A DNA stretch of 64,000 nt from positions 25,838 to 89,837 of the forward strand of contig VXRL01000081.1 of assembly GCA_009838515.1 (NCBI GenBank), in the 5' to 3' direction. A model generated the notes under the pieces. That model searched no databases, had not been told where the DNA came from, and was given only the letters and a program-made list of their open reading frames with translations. Positions 32,929-42,220 of the stretch are shown piece after piece. Both the position numbers and the translations under genes were made by a program. The DNA comes from Terriglobia bacterium (GTDB taxonomy: Bacteria > Acidobacteriota > Terriglobia > Bryobacterales > UBA6623). How positions within the stretch are numbered: position 1 is the stretch's first letter; each line of letters opens with the position of its first letter.

Positions 32929-33274
32929 CGGCCTGACAGGAGGAGTCTTCGGTGTCGACTACGGTCACAGCCTATCTCGGTCACGGTCGGCAATAGCTGA
33001 GTGAACAAGGGTGCGGTGGGTCTGTCGGATCAAGCGTGTAAGCAGCGGGGATGCCATTCGCGCGTTGAAGACCACAATGGATCTCTCCCGGCCTGACAGG
33101 GATGACAGACTTGGGAGTACTCTGCCGTGATCGCCTGCGACGACTTCCTCGTGCGATTTGCAGCAGCCCCTGTCTGCGTTCACGATGAAGCTTGGGATGA
33201 CCCCGACGATACTCCCGCCCCCTTTGTCTTCGATCATTCATAGTTGCGGGCGTGTCTCGCAATACCGGCCAGGT

Positions 33275-34750
33275 CTAGGCAGCGCCCCATCTGGGAACTC
33301 GGGCACATCGCAGCAAGGCATCAACGTCAAGGTCTGATGCGAGCGCGTCGGCAACTTCGTCAAGCGCTTTATCGACGGCAGTTGCGTAGCGAATCGAGGA
33401 ATCGGGCCTTGCGCCGAGCCTTTTAAGCCACTCGCGTCGGTATCTGTCGTTCGCCAGCAAGCCGTGCAGATAGGTACCTTCGATCCGTCCGTCCTCGCTG
33501 CGGGCCCCGTCCGGACCGCCGTCCATATGCAGCAGTGGATTCTGCAACTGAGGACCAGCCGTCCGCCCGGCATGGATCTCATAGCCGCAAACCGGTATCC
33601 CGGAGACCGCGCATCGACCTTGGGCCTGCCTCACGGTCTTTTGAGCCACCATCGTCGTGGAAACATCGAGCAAACCCAATCCGGCCCCGGCAGCTGCTGC
33701 GCCGTCCACGCCACTGGGGTCGCGAACGTTGTGTCCCAGCATCTGGAATCCGCCGCATATTCCCAGCACATAGCCGCCATTCCTAGCGTGCGAGATTACG
33801 TCGTGGTGCCAGCCCTGAGATCGCAGAAACTTGAGTTCCGAAACCGTTGACTTGGTGCCGCACAGGATGATCGCATCGGCATCGCGAGGAATCGCGCTTC
33901 CCGGATGCACAAACGAGAAGTCCACTTCGGGCTCAAGGCGCAGCGCATCCAAATCGTCGGAATTGGCGATCCGTGACAGCACGGGCGCAACAACGCGCAG
34001 GTGACCGCCCGGGTGACGCCGCTCCGATCTCAATGACGTCGCATCTTCGGCGGGAAGCGTAGCGGCCGACTCGAGCCAGCGGACCATGCCGAAGCAGTGC
34101 CAACCTGTTCGTTGACGCACGACGGACAGCCCGTCCTCGAACAGCCCCGGGTCGCCCCGGAACTTGTTGACGATGAATCCGCAGACCTGCTGCCGGTCTT
34201 CGTCGCCCAGAACGGCATGGGTGCCGACGAGAGCGGCTATCACTCCGCCACGATCGATGTCACCGACGATGCAGACTGGCACGTCAGCCTTTGTTGCGAA
34301 GCCCATGTTGGCGATATCTCCGGGGCGTAGATTGACCTCAGCTGGGCTTCCGGCCCCTTCTACCACCAGCAGGTCGTACTCTCGAGCCAGCCTTTCCAGC
34401 GACTCCTTGATGGCTGGGAGAAGCGTCTTGCTGTAGCCGCGAAATCCGCTCGCGCCCAGCGAGCCGGAGGGGTGCCCGTGGACGATGACTTGGGACACAC
34501 GGTCCGCTTGCGGCTTGAGCAGGACCGGGTTGAAGTCCGTGCAAGGCTCTATCCCGGCGGCCATTGCTTGGAGCGCCTGTGCCCTGCCGATTTCTCCGCC
34601 TCCCGGACAGACGGCGGCTTGGTTGGACATGTTCTGAGGCTTGAAGGGGGCTGCGTGAATGCCCCGTTTGCGGGCGAGTCGGCATAGCCCCGCCACGATT
34701 AGGGACTTGCCGACATCGCTGCCGGTCCCTTGGATCATGATGGCCTTCAT
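33275..34750 (-). CDS. cobQ: cobyric acid synthase
   Basis: MKAIMIQGTGSDVGKSLIVAGLCRLARKRGIHAAPFKPQNMSNQAAV; GAT triad Cys in YVLGICGGFQMLG; YEIHAGRT. Confidence 0.94.
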   Translation of the reverse strand: MKAIMIQGTGSDVGKSLIVAGLCRLARKRGIHAAPFKPQNMSNQAAVCPGGGEIGRAQALQAMAAGIEPCTDFNPVLLKPQADRVSQVIVHGHPSGSLGASGFRGYSKTLLPAIKESLERLAREYDLLVVEGAGSPAEVNLRPGDIANMGFATKADVPVCIVGDIDRGGVIAALVGTHAVLGDEDRQQVCGFIVNKFRGDPGLFEDGLSVVRQRTGWHCFGMVRWLESAATLPAEDATSLRSERRHPGGHLRVVAPVLSRIANSDDLDALRLEPEVDFSFVHPGSAIPRDADAIILCGTKSTVSELKFLRSQGWHHDVISHARNGGYVLGICGGFQMLGHNVRDPSGVDGAAAAGAGLGLLDVSTTMVAQKTVRQAQGRCAVSGIPVCGYEIHAGRTAGPQLQNPLLHMDGGPDGARSEDGRIEGTYLHGLLANDRYRREWLKRLGARPDSSIRYATAVDKALDEVADALASDLDVDALLRCARVPRWGAA

Positions 34751-34995
34751 CGCCACCGTTGTCGCAGCCTTCCGCGTCGCGACTCGCGCTCGCGTCCCGC
34801 GTGCTCGGGGAACATGCGGGCCATTCCCGAACAGACGAGCAGGTTCATCGAGCCGTCGTCTCAGCAATCCCCAGATTCGCGGGCCTGGACGCAGCGGAGG
34901 CTGTGAGCGGCGCGGTGATGGGTGCGCCGAATCTGCTCGGATGCATTGCAGGCCCCTGCCGCATCGAATGTCACCCGATGACCATGACCCCGACC

Positions 34996-35811
34996 CTAGC
35001 GGGAGCCCGCGCCTCTCGCTCGCACGCCTTCAGACCGGGCCGCTAGGCGGTGGAAGACAAGCGTCTCGATGCCGTTGGCTGGGCGAAGGCGCTCAACCCT
35101 CACGCCGAACACGGGCTCTATCAGGTCGTCGCGCACCACGTCAGCAACCGTCCCGAACGCTTGGAGTCGACCTGCGTTCATCAGCGCGACTCGATCCGCC
35201 CACCGCAGCACGGCGTTGAGATCGTGCAATGCCACCGCGACGGCCTTGCCATCATCGGCAAGCTCCTGAAGCAGCTGGAGCGTTTCAAGCGAGTGGTCGA
35301 TGTCCAAGCTGGCCGTTGGCTCGTCTAGCAAGATCACCTTGGCCTCCGTAGCCAAGCTGCGTGCAATCAGAACTCGTTGGCGCTCGCCACCGGACAGTTC
35401 GTTTACGAGGCGGCGCTCCAAGTGCGCGACATCCGCTCGCGCCAGCGCGGCGTCAACGGCCTCAACGTCGGCGCTGCCGAGCAGGTCGAATCGGCCAACA
35501 TGCGGATAGCGCCCCATGCTGACAACATCCCGAACCGTGAACGCAAAATCGATCCGCGTGTCTTGCGGGACAAAGGTGATCTGGCGCGCTATTTCCTGCC
35601 GCGGCACACGGGCTAGGGTGTCCCCGTCCAGTTCCGCCCGCCCGTCGGTGGGTCTCCAGAGCCCGGCGAGCAGGCGGAGCACCGTTGACTTGCCGGAGCC
35701 GTTGGGTCCCACCACGGCCGTCACGCTCTGGGACTCGACCGAGAGCGAGACATCCCGGACTAGGGAGCGGCCGCCGATCTCGATGCCGGCATTGCACAAG
35801 GAAAGCCTCAA
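34996..35811 (-). CDS. ABC transporter ATP-binding protein, FecE/BtuD type (probable TTG start)
   Basis: Walker A GPNGSGKSTVLRLLAG, signature LSGGERQRVLIARSLA, Walker B VILLDEPTASLD; TTG overlaps the permease stop codon. Confidence 0.9.
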   Translation of the reverse strand: MRLSLCNAGIEIGGRSLVRDVSLSVESQSVTAVVGPNGSGKSTVLRLLAGLWRPTDGRAELDGDTLARVPRQEIARQITFVPQDTRIDFAFTVRDVVSMGRYPHVGRFDLLGSADVEAVDAALARADVAHLERRLVNELSGGERQRVLIARSLATEAKVILLDEPTASLDIDHSLETLQLLQELADDGKAVAVALHDLNAVLRWADRVALMNAGRLQAFGTVADVVRDDLIEPVFGVRVERLRPANGIETLVFHRLAARSEGVRARGAGSR

Positions 35812-36914
35812 AAGTATCCGATCTCCTTGCGTCGCTGCCGTAGCAGGTAGAGGAAAAATGGTGCCCCAAATGCCGCAGTCACGATGCCCAAGCGGATCTC
35901 GCCGGGAGGGTTGGCGGTCCGCGCCAACAGGTCGCATGCGATCACGAAAGTGGCGCCCGTCACGACGCTTCCCGCCAGCAGCATGCGGTGCGAAGGGCCT
36001 AGGACCAGTCGCAGCGCATGAGGCACGACGAGGCCGACGAAGCCGACCACTCCGCTCACTGAGACTGCGGACGCTGTCAGCAGTGCTGCCGCGACAAGAA
36101 CCGCTCTCCTGACCGGCTCCACGTCCACGCCGAGCGCAGAGGCCGTCTCTTCTCCGAGCAGCAGCAGGTCGAGGTCGCGCGAATACCAGAACGCGACCAA
36201 CAAGCCCAGAACCACGAACGGCGCGCAGATCAAGACATGCGTCCAAGTCCGACTGTCAAGCCCGCCCATCAGCCAGAACACAATTTCTCCCGCGATTTGC
36301 CAGTCGACGAAGCTGAGCGAAATGAGTAGAGACGAGCAGGCAGTGATCATGGCCCCCAGTGCGATGCCTGCAAGCAGCAGGGTGGCCACCGGTGCCCTTC
36401 CTGACTGGCTTGCGATCAAGTAGACAGTAAACAGGGCCAAGAATGCGCCAATGAATGCAGTCAATGGCAGCCACAGCGCCGAACTCGCCGTCAATCCGGT
36501 GATGAACGCGACCACCGCGCCCAACGCCGCTCCTTGACTCACTCCGATGATGCTGGATTCGGCCAGCGGGTTGCGAAACACGCCCTGCAACTGGGTCCCC
36601 GCAACAGCCAAGGCGGCGCCGACGAGGCCCGCGACAATGACCCGGGGCGTGCGGATCAACCAGACGATCGCTTGGTCGGCGTCGGAAACGGAGCCAGGGT
36701 CGATCCAGCCGGCCGGCAGGACCTTGGCCGCGATAACGCGAGCGACCACCTCCCAAGCGACCGCTGTGCTGCCGATCGCCACCCCCGCCACGGCCACGAC
36801 GACGAGCAGGGCCGATACGACGGGAAACACAACAAATGCCGGTGATCGCCACCTTCGACCACCTGGCGTGTCCGCGCCCAGACGTTCTCCTTCAGGAGAT
36901 GGGTTCGCCGTCAC
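35808..36914 (-). CDS. FecCD/BtuC-family ABC transporter permease
   Basis: RTPRVIVAGLVGAALAVAGTQLQGVFRNPLAESSIIGVSQGAALGAV; GVVGFVGLVVPHALRLVLGPSHR. Confidence 0.94.
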   Translation of the reverse strand: MTANPSPEGERLGADTPGGRRWRSPAFVVFPVVSALLVVVAVAGVAIGSTAVAWEVVARVIAAKVLPAGWIDPGSVSDADQAIVWLIRTPRVIVAGLVGAALAVAGTQLQGVFRNPLAESSIIGVSQGAALGAVVAFITGLTASSALWLPLTAFIGAFLALFTVYLIASQSGRAPVATLLLAGIALGAMITACSSLLISLSFVDWQIAGEIVFWLMGGLDSRTWTHVLICAPFVVLGLLVAFWYSRDLDLLLLGEETASALGVDVEPVRRAVLVAAALLTASAVSVSGVVGFVGLVVPHALRLVLGPSHRMLLAGSVVTGATFVIACDLLARTANPPGEIRLGIVTAAFGAPFFLYLLRQRRKEIGYF

Positions 36915-37891
36915 ATGCCCTCCCCAAAGAGCCCGCTGGCGATCGCTTCCATCAGACCAACCGCGTGCTGTGACATGGCCGTGAACTGGCGACTCTCCAC
37001 GAGCAGAATCTGCCCGTTGCGCCCTGCCTTGGTGACAGCGATGCCCGCGTCGGCAAGCAGCTGGCCCCGGACTTGGTCAGAGGCCCCCCGGTCGGCTGGA
37101 GCCACGATCCAGTCCGGGTCCCATGCAGCGACTTGCTCGCTGCTGATGTCGGCGTACTGCCCAAGGCCTTGCTCAGAGGCAACATTGATTGCCCCGAGTG
37201 CGGTCAGTATGTGATCGAACAGCGAGCCATGCCCCAAGGTGCTCCCGTAGGTCGAATAGGGCAACACGCGTGGTGCGTGCGCGCTGGGCGGCCTGCGCGC
37301 CTTGGCCTGGTCAACTCTCTCGCGAAGACGACGTATCTCCAGCTCAGCTGCGGAGTCATCGCCTGTGACAAATCCGACAGCGGCGATTCCCTGGGCGATC
37401 TGTTCGAAGTCCGCAAAGACTGTGCGCAAGCGAAACGTCGGAATGCCTGCATGCCGGAGTACATCCTCGAAATCTGCTCTGGCCCGGTCGGACAGCAGCA
37501 TCAGGTCGGGACTCGCGCGAAGCACGGCCTCCAAGTCGGAAGTGTCCGCCATGTGCATCCGCGCGGCGATCTCGTGTACAAAGCTGTAGCCCGGGTCCGT
37601 GGCGTATGGGCTCACCGCCACAATGCGGTCCAGATCGGTGATGGCAAACAAGAAATGGTCGATTGAAAGGGCCTGAGAGCCGATGGCTTGCGGCGGCGCT
37701 TCGATCAAGAGCTCCCGGCCGCTGGTGTCAACCGCGCGCCGCGGGAACTTCCCTGCAGAACCTAAGTCAGACAGGCGCGACCTAGATGTGAGTGCGCCCG
37801 GTAGCGCACCGTCGAATCGTAGTGCTACCGCGAACAGAACCGCACATAGGGCGATCCCAAGTGCCGCGACGATCCGGTATGGGTGTCTCAT
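36911..37891 (-). CDS. ABC transporter substrate-binding protein, BtuF-like (paralogue 1)
   Basis: RRAVDTSGRELLIEAPPQAIGSQALSIDHFLFAITDLDRIVAVSPYA; ADISSEQVAAWDPDWIV. Confidence 0.86.
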   Translation of the reverse strand: MRHPYRIVAALGIALCAVLFAVALRFDGALPGALTSRSRLSDLGSAGKFPRRAVDTSGRELLIEAPPQAIGSQALSIDHFLFAITDLDRIVAVSPYATDPGYSFVHEIAARMHMADTSDLEAVLRASPDLMLLSDRARADFEDVLRHAGIPTFRLRTVFADFEQIAQGIAAVGFVTGDDSAAELEIRRLRERVDQAKARRPPSAHAPRVLPYSTYGSTLGHGSLFDHILTALGAINVASEQGLGQYADISSEQVAAWDPDWIVAPADRGASDQVRGQLLADAGIAVTKAGRNGQILLVESRQFTAMSQHAVGLMEAIASGLFGEGM

Positions 37892-38892
37892 GCTGGGTCC
37901 GGGTAGAGAGCGACCGCCAACCGCTCGGCTAGGTCGATCACTCGGTGAGAAGTGGACAGGAAGATATGCGGCGGCAGTACCAAGATGCGGCCGTTGCGCC
38001 CTGCCTCCGTCACGGCGAAAGCGGGATCGCGCAAGAGAGTCGTCTGGTCACCGGAACCGTCGCCGGGCAGGGCCCCGGTCACGATCCAATCCGGGTTCCA
38101 GCGCGCCACCTGCTCGCTGGAAACACGGCCGTAGGAGACCATCCCTTGCTCTGCAGCTACGTTCGTGGCGCCCAGGGCGCTGACGATGTCGTGGAATATC
38201 GTCTCCGTCCCGTAACTGTATGACAGGGACCGGTCATAGCCCAACACGCGCGGCCCACGTCCCGGCGCAGCAGGACCACGATCTAGCGCGCGCTGGAATC
38301 GCAACTCGATAGATGCCGCGAGCTCCTCGGCACGAGCGTCCTCGCCGGTGATGTATCCGAGCTTCCGAATCAGTTCCGACAGCCCGGACATGGTGCGCAC
38401 GGTGTCGCCGACGCGGTAGATCGGCGCATCGCCGTGCCGCACTAGGTCCAGCCACTCGGCACGAGCGTGCAATCCCGCGAACACAAGGTCCGGCAGCAGG
38501 CTCAGCACTACCTCGGAGCTCTCGCTGGAGGGCAGCCCCAGTCGCGCCGCCGTCGCGGCCACGTCACTGTAGCGCCGGTCGAGGGAGTACCGGCTCACCG
38601 CCACGATCCGGTCCCTGTCCAGGATGGACAACAGCAAACCGTCGACGGTGATCGAGTTCGAGGCGATCCTTTCGGGGCGAGTCGCGATCGTGATCTGGTG
38701 GCCGCTGTCGTCCGTCACCGTTCGCGGGAACGGATCGCCGCCGTCGGCGAGCCGAGCCGGCGCCTCGGCGGGAACCCTGGCCGGGCCAAATCCGTTGAGC
38801 GTGACTGTCGCGACCCATGCCGAGATAGCCGCCGCGGCTACCACGGCCGTTCCAGCGATGGCGACTCGCGCCTCCGAACTCACAACGGGCAT
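37888..38892 (-). CDS. ABC transporter substrate-binding protein, BtuF-like (paralogue 2)
   Basis: RTVTDDSGHQITIATRPERIASNSITVDGLLLSILDRDRIVAVSRYS; GRVSSEQVARWNPDWIV. Confidence 0.86.
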   Translation of the reverse strand: MPVVSSEARVAIAGTAVVAAAAISAWVATVTLNGFGPARVPAEAPARLADGGDPFPRTVTDDSGHQITIATRPERIASNSITVDGLLLSILDRDRIVAVSRYSLDRRYSDVAATAARLGLPSSESSEVVLSLLPDLVFAGLHARAEWLDLVRHGDAPIYRVGDTVRTMSGLSELIRKLGYITGEDARAEELAASIELRFQRALDRGPAAPGRGPRVLGYDRSLSYSYGTETIFHDIVSALGATNVAAEQGMVSYGRVSSEQVARWNPDWIVTGALPGDGSGDQTTLLRDPAFAVTEAGRNGRILVLPPHIFLSTSHRVIDLAERLAVALYPDPA

Positions 38893-38957
38893 CTCTCTAC
38901 GGCTGCTCCGGGCTTGCCACCGGACAGAATGAACGACATCTCCGCGACCGCTGCCTG

Positions 38958-41498
38958 CTAGAAGTTGAGGCGCATTCCCCCGATGACCCAAAGTCCGGGC
39001 GAGCCGAAGCCGTTTTCGTAGTAGTCGTTGTTGAAAACGTTCTCGGCCTTTCCGTACACTTCCAAAGTCCTCGAGTCCGACAGCGGCAGGTCGTACCGGA
39101 CGACCAGATCAGCCTTGACCGGGCCGGAAAACACTAGCCGCCGTCCTTGGGCACCGTATGGAGAGAGCACGTAGTCGCTCAACGCGAACAGGTCGAACGT
39201 AACGTTGACGCGCTTGCCCAGCCACTGTGTAGCCGCCATGTAGAGCGACTGATTCGAGATTCCGGGAACGCTGAAGTAGTCGGGTCCGATGGTGGGGGTG
39301 CGCGAGTCCGAGTTGGTGAAGGTATACGCGCCGCGAAGGCTGGTACTCGACGTCGGAGAAATCTGTGTGCCCAGCTCGAATCCCCGGGCGATCCCTCCTC
39401 CGGACGTTCGGTACCCTCCAAAGCGCCCGAAGATGTCGTTGGCCGGGAAATTGGCGAAGTCGAAGATGACAGTTTCCTGGAGGTTGGTGTAGAAGAACGT
39501 ACCGCTCAGGCGCACCCTTGAGCCGTATAGCCACTGGTCGACACCACCGTCGACTGCAACCGACCGCTCCGGTCCAAGACGCGGGTCGCCCCAGTAGTTG
39601 AATCCGCCCGAATAGGACGAAAAAGATCCACCGAAGCGCTCGTACATCGACGGGGCGCGGAACGCATTCCCCGCATGGGCGCGCAGCTTGGTCTGGGACG
39701 CCTCGATGAAGTATGCGGCCGCCACATCGCCGGTGTAGGCGTTGCCGGGATTCGCGACGGGAGTTGTCTCGTATGGACTCGTCGCGCCTCCGAAGCGGGG
39801 CGATCCCGGATCGAAGCGCTGCAGCCGGCCCGAAAGGGAGACGAGCAGCCTGCCATCCAGCATCCGAATTTGGTCTTGCCCGAAGACGGCATGACTGATT
39901 TGGTCAATCTGCACTTGGCTTGCCGTGGGTTGCGGACTCTCGTCGGTGTTGAGATTGGCGAACTTCTCGGCTTCAAGCTCATACCCCAAGCTCAACAGGT
40001 TGTGAGCGCCCACCCGTTGGTCCGTGCGAGCTTGCAGCAGGTGCGTCTGGCCGTTGAAGCGGCTGTCGTTGCTGAACACCGGATCGTACAGCCCGGGCCC
40101 GGCAGGCCCGTCTTGGTACGAGCGCTTGGTCGCGACGTGCTGGTAGGCGATTCGGTAGGAGCTCTCGGCGGTTAGTTGGTGTCGAAGCGTAACCGCCGAA
40201 GCCGAGAAAGAAGACGATCGCCGGTTATCGGGATCGATCGCGCCGGGAACGAAGGTAGCATTGCCTGCTGAGAACGGCAGCCTCTGCTCGAACAGATCGA
40301 GTTGGTCGAGGGGCAGCGCACGTGCGGGCACATTGCCGGAATCAGGGAAATTGGCCACGATCTCGGCAGGGAACGCCGGGCTCTCGGTGAGGCTTAGGAA
40401 CGCGTCTGCCCCCCACACGCGGCCCGTGAGCGATAGCTTCTGGCTCAGGGCATACTTGCCAAAGCCTCTCGCGGTCGTGTTGCGAGACGGGCTGCGGCCT
40501 CGGTATCCGCCCGTCACGTTCAGATGAGACCCGCCGCCACTGTATACAAAGCGGTCGTTGGCCAGGCCGCCGCCGACCCTGGCGACGCCGCGCAGCATGC
40601 CGAGCCCACCCCCCTCGGTGCGCAGCTCGCCATGCGTGCCGCCGCCGCCCTGGGCGGAGGTGACGTTCATCACCCCGCCGATGGCATGGGAGCCATAGAG
40701 CGAGGATCCCGAGCCCCTCACGAACTCGACTCGATCCGTGCCCACCAAATTCATGTCACTGTAGAAGGCGGACGCATCCCCTTGGGTGCTGGCGGCATCG
40801 CGGAATCGCAGGCCATCGATCAAGACTGCTGTGTCATGGTTCCGCAGTCCGCGCGTCTGCACCGTGGTGAAACTCCCCGGACCGCGCAACTGCCTTATGC
40901 GGACTCCGGGGATTGCACGGAGCGCCTCCGAGAGAGCGAATTCGTTCCGGTCGGCGATCTGGAGTGAGTCGACGGCATCAAGTGCCTTCGCGACCTCCCG
41001 CTGGGTTAGAGGAGTGCTTGAGGCGGTCACTACGACCTCCACCCGCCCGCCCGAAACGGCGAGCTGCAGGTCCTGCTCGGCTTCTCCCTCAACCGCGATC
41101 TGCCTGTAGCCTGCTAGCGCCTCGTCGGCGGATTCCCCTGTTAGCAGATACTCTCCATCAGGCACGTTTGGGAAGGAATAGCGGCCATCGTCCATGCTCG
41201 AGACGCTGTGAATCTGGCCACTGTTACGGTCAAACAAGCGCACTTGCGCACCTGCGAGAACCTCGCCGCTGGGGGCAGAAATCAAGCCGTGCAAGCTGGC
41301 TGCGCCAAGAGCGCCTGCCAGGATCGTCGCAAGGGCGATTGCTGAAACGGCGATCGACCGCAGCAAGGCGCTGGGTATCCAATCTGCCGCCTCGCCGCCA
41401 CTCGCTCGCCGTGTGCTGGAACAGCGGCTAGATGCTTGGCCGCTGCTGGACCGCTCCGGGCTACGACCGGCGCGATGCTCAAATGGGTTATTCATTGG
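38958..41498 (-). CDS. TonB-dependent receptor with N-terminal carboxypeptidase-like regulatory domain, BtuB-like by context
   Basis: Plug VRIRQLRGPGSFTTVQTRGLRNHDTAVLIDGLRFRDAASTQG, beta-barrel, C-terminal aromatic ending GGMRLNF; preceded by cobalamin riboswitch. Confidence 0.9.
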   Translation of the reverse strand, partial: PMNNPFEHRAGRSPERSSSGQASSRCSSTRRASGGEAADWIPSALLRSIAVSAIALATILAGALGAASLHGLISAPSGEVLAGAQVRLFDRNSGQIHSVSSMDDGRYSFPNVPDGEYLLTGESADEALAGYRQIAVEGEAEQDLQLAVSGGRVEVVVTASSTPLTQREVAKALDAVDSLQIADRNEFALSEALRAIPGVRIRQLRGPGSFTTVQTRGLRNHDTAVLIDGLRFRDAASTQGDASAFYSDMNLVGTDRVEFVRGSGSSLYGSHAIGGVMNVTSAQGGGGTHGELRTEGGGLGMLRGVARVGGGLANDRFVYSGGGSHLNVTGGYRGRSPSRNTTARGFGKYALSQKLSLTGRVWGADAFLSLTESPAFPAEIVANFPDSGNVPARALPLDQLDLFEQRLPFSAGNATFVPGAIDPDNRRSSSFSASAVTLRHQLTAESSYRIAYQHVATKRSYQDGPAGPGLYDPVFSNDSRFNGQTHLLQARTDQRVGAHNLLSLGYELEAEKFANLNTDESPQPTASQVQIDQISHAVFGQDQIRMLDGRLLVSLSGRLQRFDPGSPRFGGATSPYETTPVANPGNAYTGDVAAAYFIEASQTKLRAHAGNAFRAPSMYERFGGSFSSYSGGFNYWGDPRLGPERSVAVDGGVDQWLYGSRVRLSGTFFYTNLQETVIFDFANFPANDIFGRFGGYRTSGGGIARGFELGTQISPTSSTSLRGAYTFTNSDSRTPTIGPDYFSVPGISNQSLYMAATQWLGKRVNVTFDLFALSDYVLSPYGAQGRRLVFSGPVKADLVVRYDLPLSDSRTLEVYGKAENVFNNDYYENGFGSPGLWVIGGMRLNF

Positions 41499-41709
41499 GT
41501 TGCCTCCTGGTCCGTCTCCGCGGACGCCAACAAGGCGCACCCTTCCGGGAGCCCGCAATCGCGGGCCCTGCGCTAGGGCCGGGATTCGAGAGAGGCTCGC
41601 TGGGACAACTTGGCAGAGCCTGATGCAGGCAGACTAGGGCCTGACTCTAGCGACAAGTATGTTTCCAGATCGCTCATCCGTACCTCGCGGAAGTGTGCGC
41701 TTCACACGC

Positions 41710-41885
41710 TCGGAGGCAGGTCTCCTGACTCGCGACTTCCAACGCAACAGATGCGCACGCCGAACCGACCTTCCCAAGGCTGCTGCCTCAGTGGTGTCTC
41801 GGACCAGCTTGTCGCTCACAGTGGCGGGACCGTGCCGGAATTGCACCGGACTTCCCTATTGAGCCCAAACGGGCTCCTCCAAGCA
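41710..41885 (-). promoter_or_regulatory. cobalamin (AdoCbl) riboswitch
   Basis: On the minus strand: AGGGAAGTCCGGTGCAATTCCGGCACGGTCCCGCCACTGTGA ... CCACTGAGGC..CCTTGGGAAGG ... CGCGAGTCAGGAGACCTGCC, matching the conserved cobalamin riboswitch core and B12 box. Confidence 0.93.
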
Positions 41886-42220
41886 GTACGAACGATAGCA
41901 TAGACGCTGCCGGCCGGTCAACGCTCGTTTCCGCGGGGCCGGAGACTCCCACCGAAGCATGGGCACCCGTCCTGTCGAATTCCGAATCGCTCGCACGGAA
42001 CCCTGATGCGTTGTGGCGGCGTCCTTCCATCCGCGCGAACTCCCGGCCCGGATCGTCGCCGGTTGGGTTCCTCGATGCCCGGGACTGTCTAGGGCGTGGC
42101 GGCGCAATTGCGCGCGTGTTGCGGCCGCGACAACCCAGCAAGTAGGTCAGGCCCATCCATCAGCCTGGCCCGGGGGCTGCCGTGCGCTTCAACCGCAACC
42201 GCTAGGGTGCAGAGGTACGA

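Noticed and set aside
32965-33262. Small minus-strand ORFs that could be a transposase remnant
   Set aside because: No DDE or other transposase motif, no inverted repeats spotted.
34751-34995. Possible extra small gene between cobQ and the ABC ATPase gene
   Set aside because: Only plus-strand low-quality ORFs; no motif or convincing RBS.
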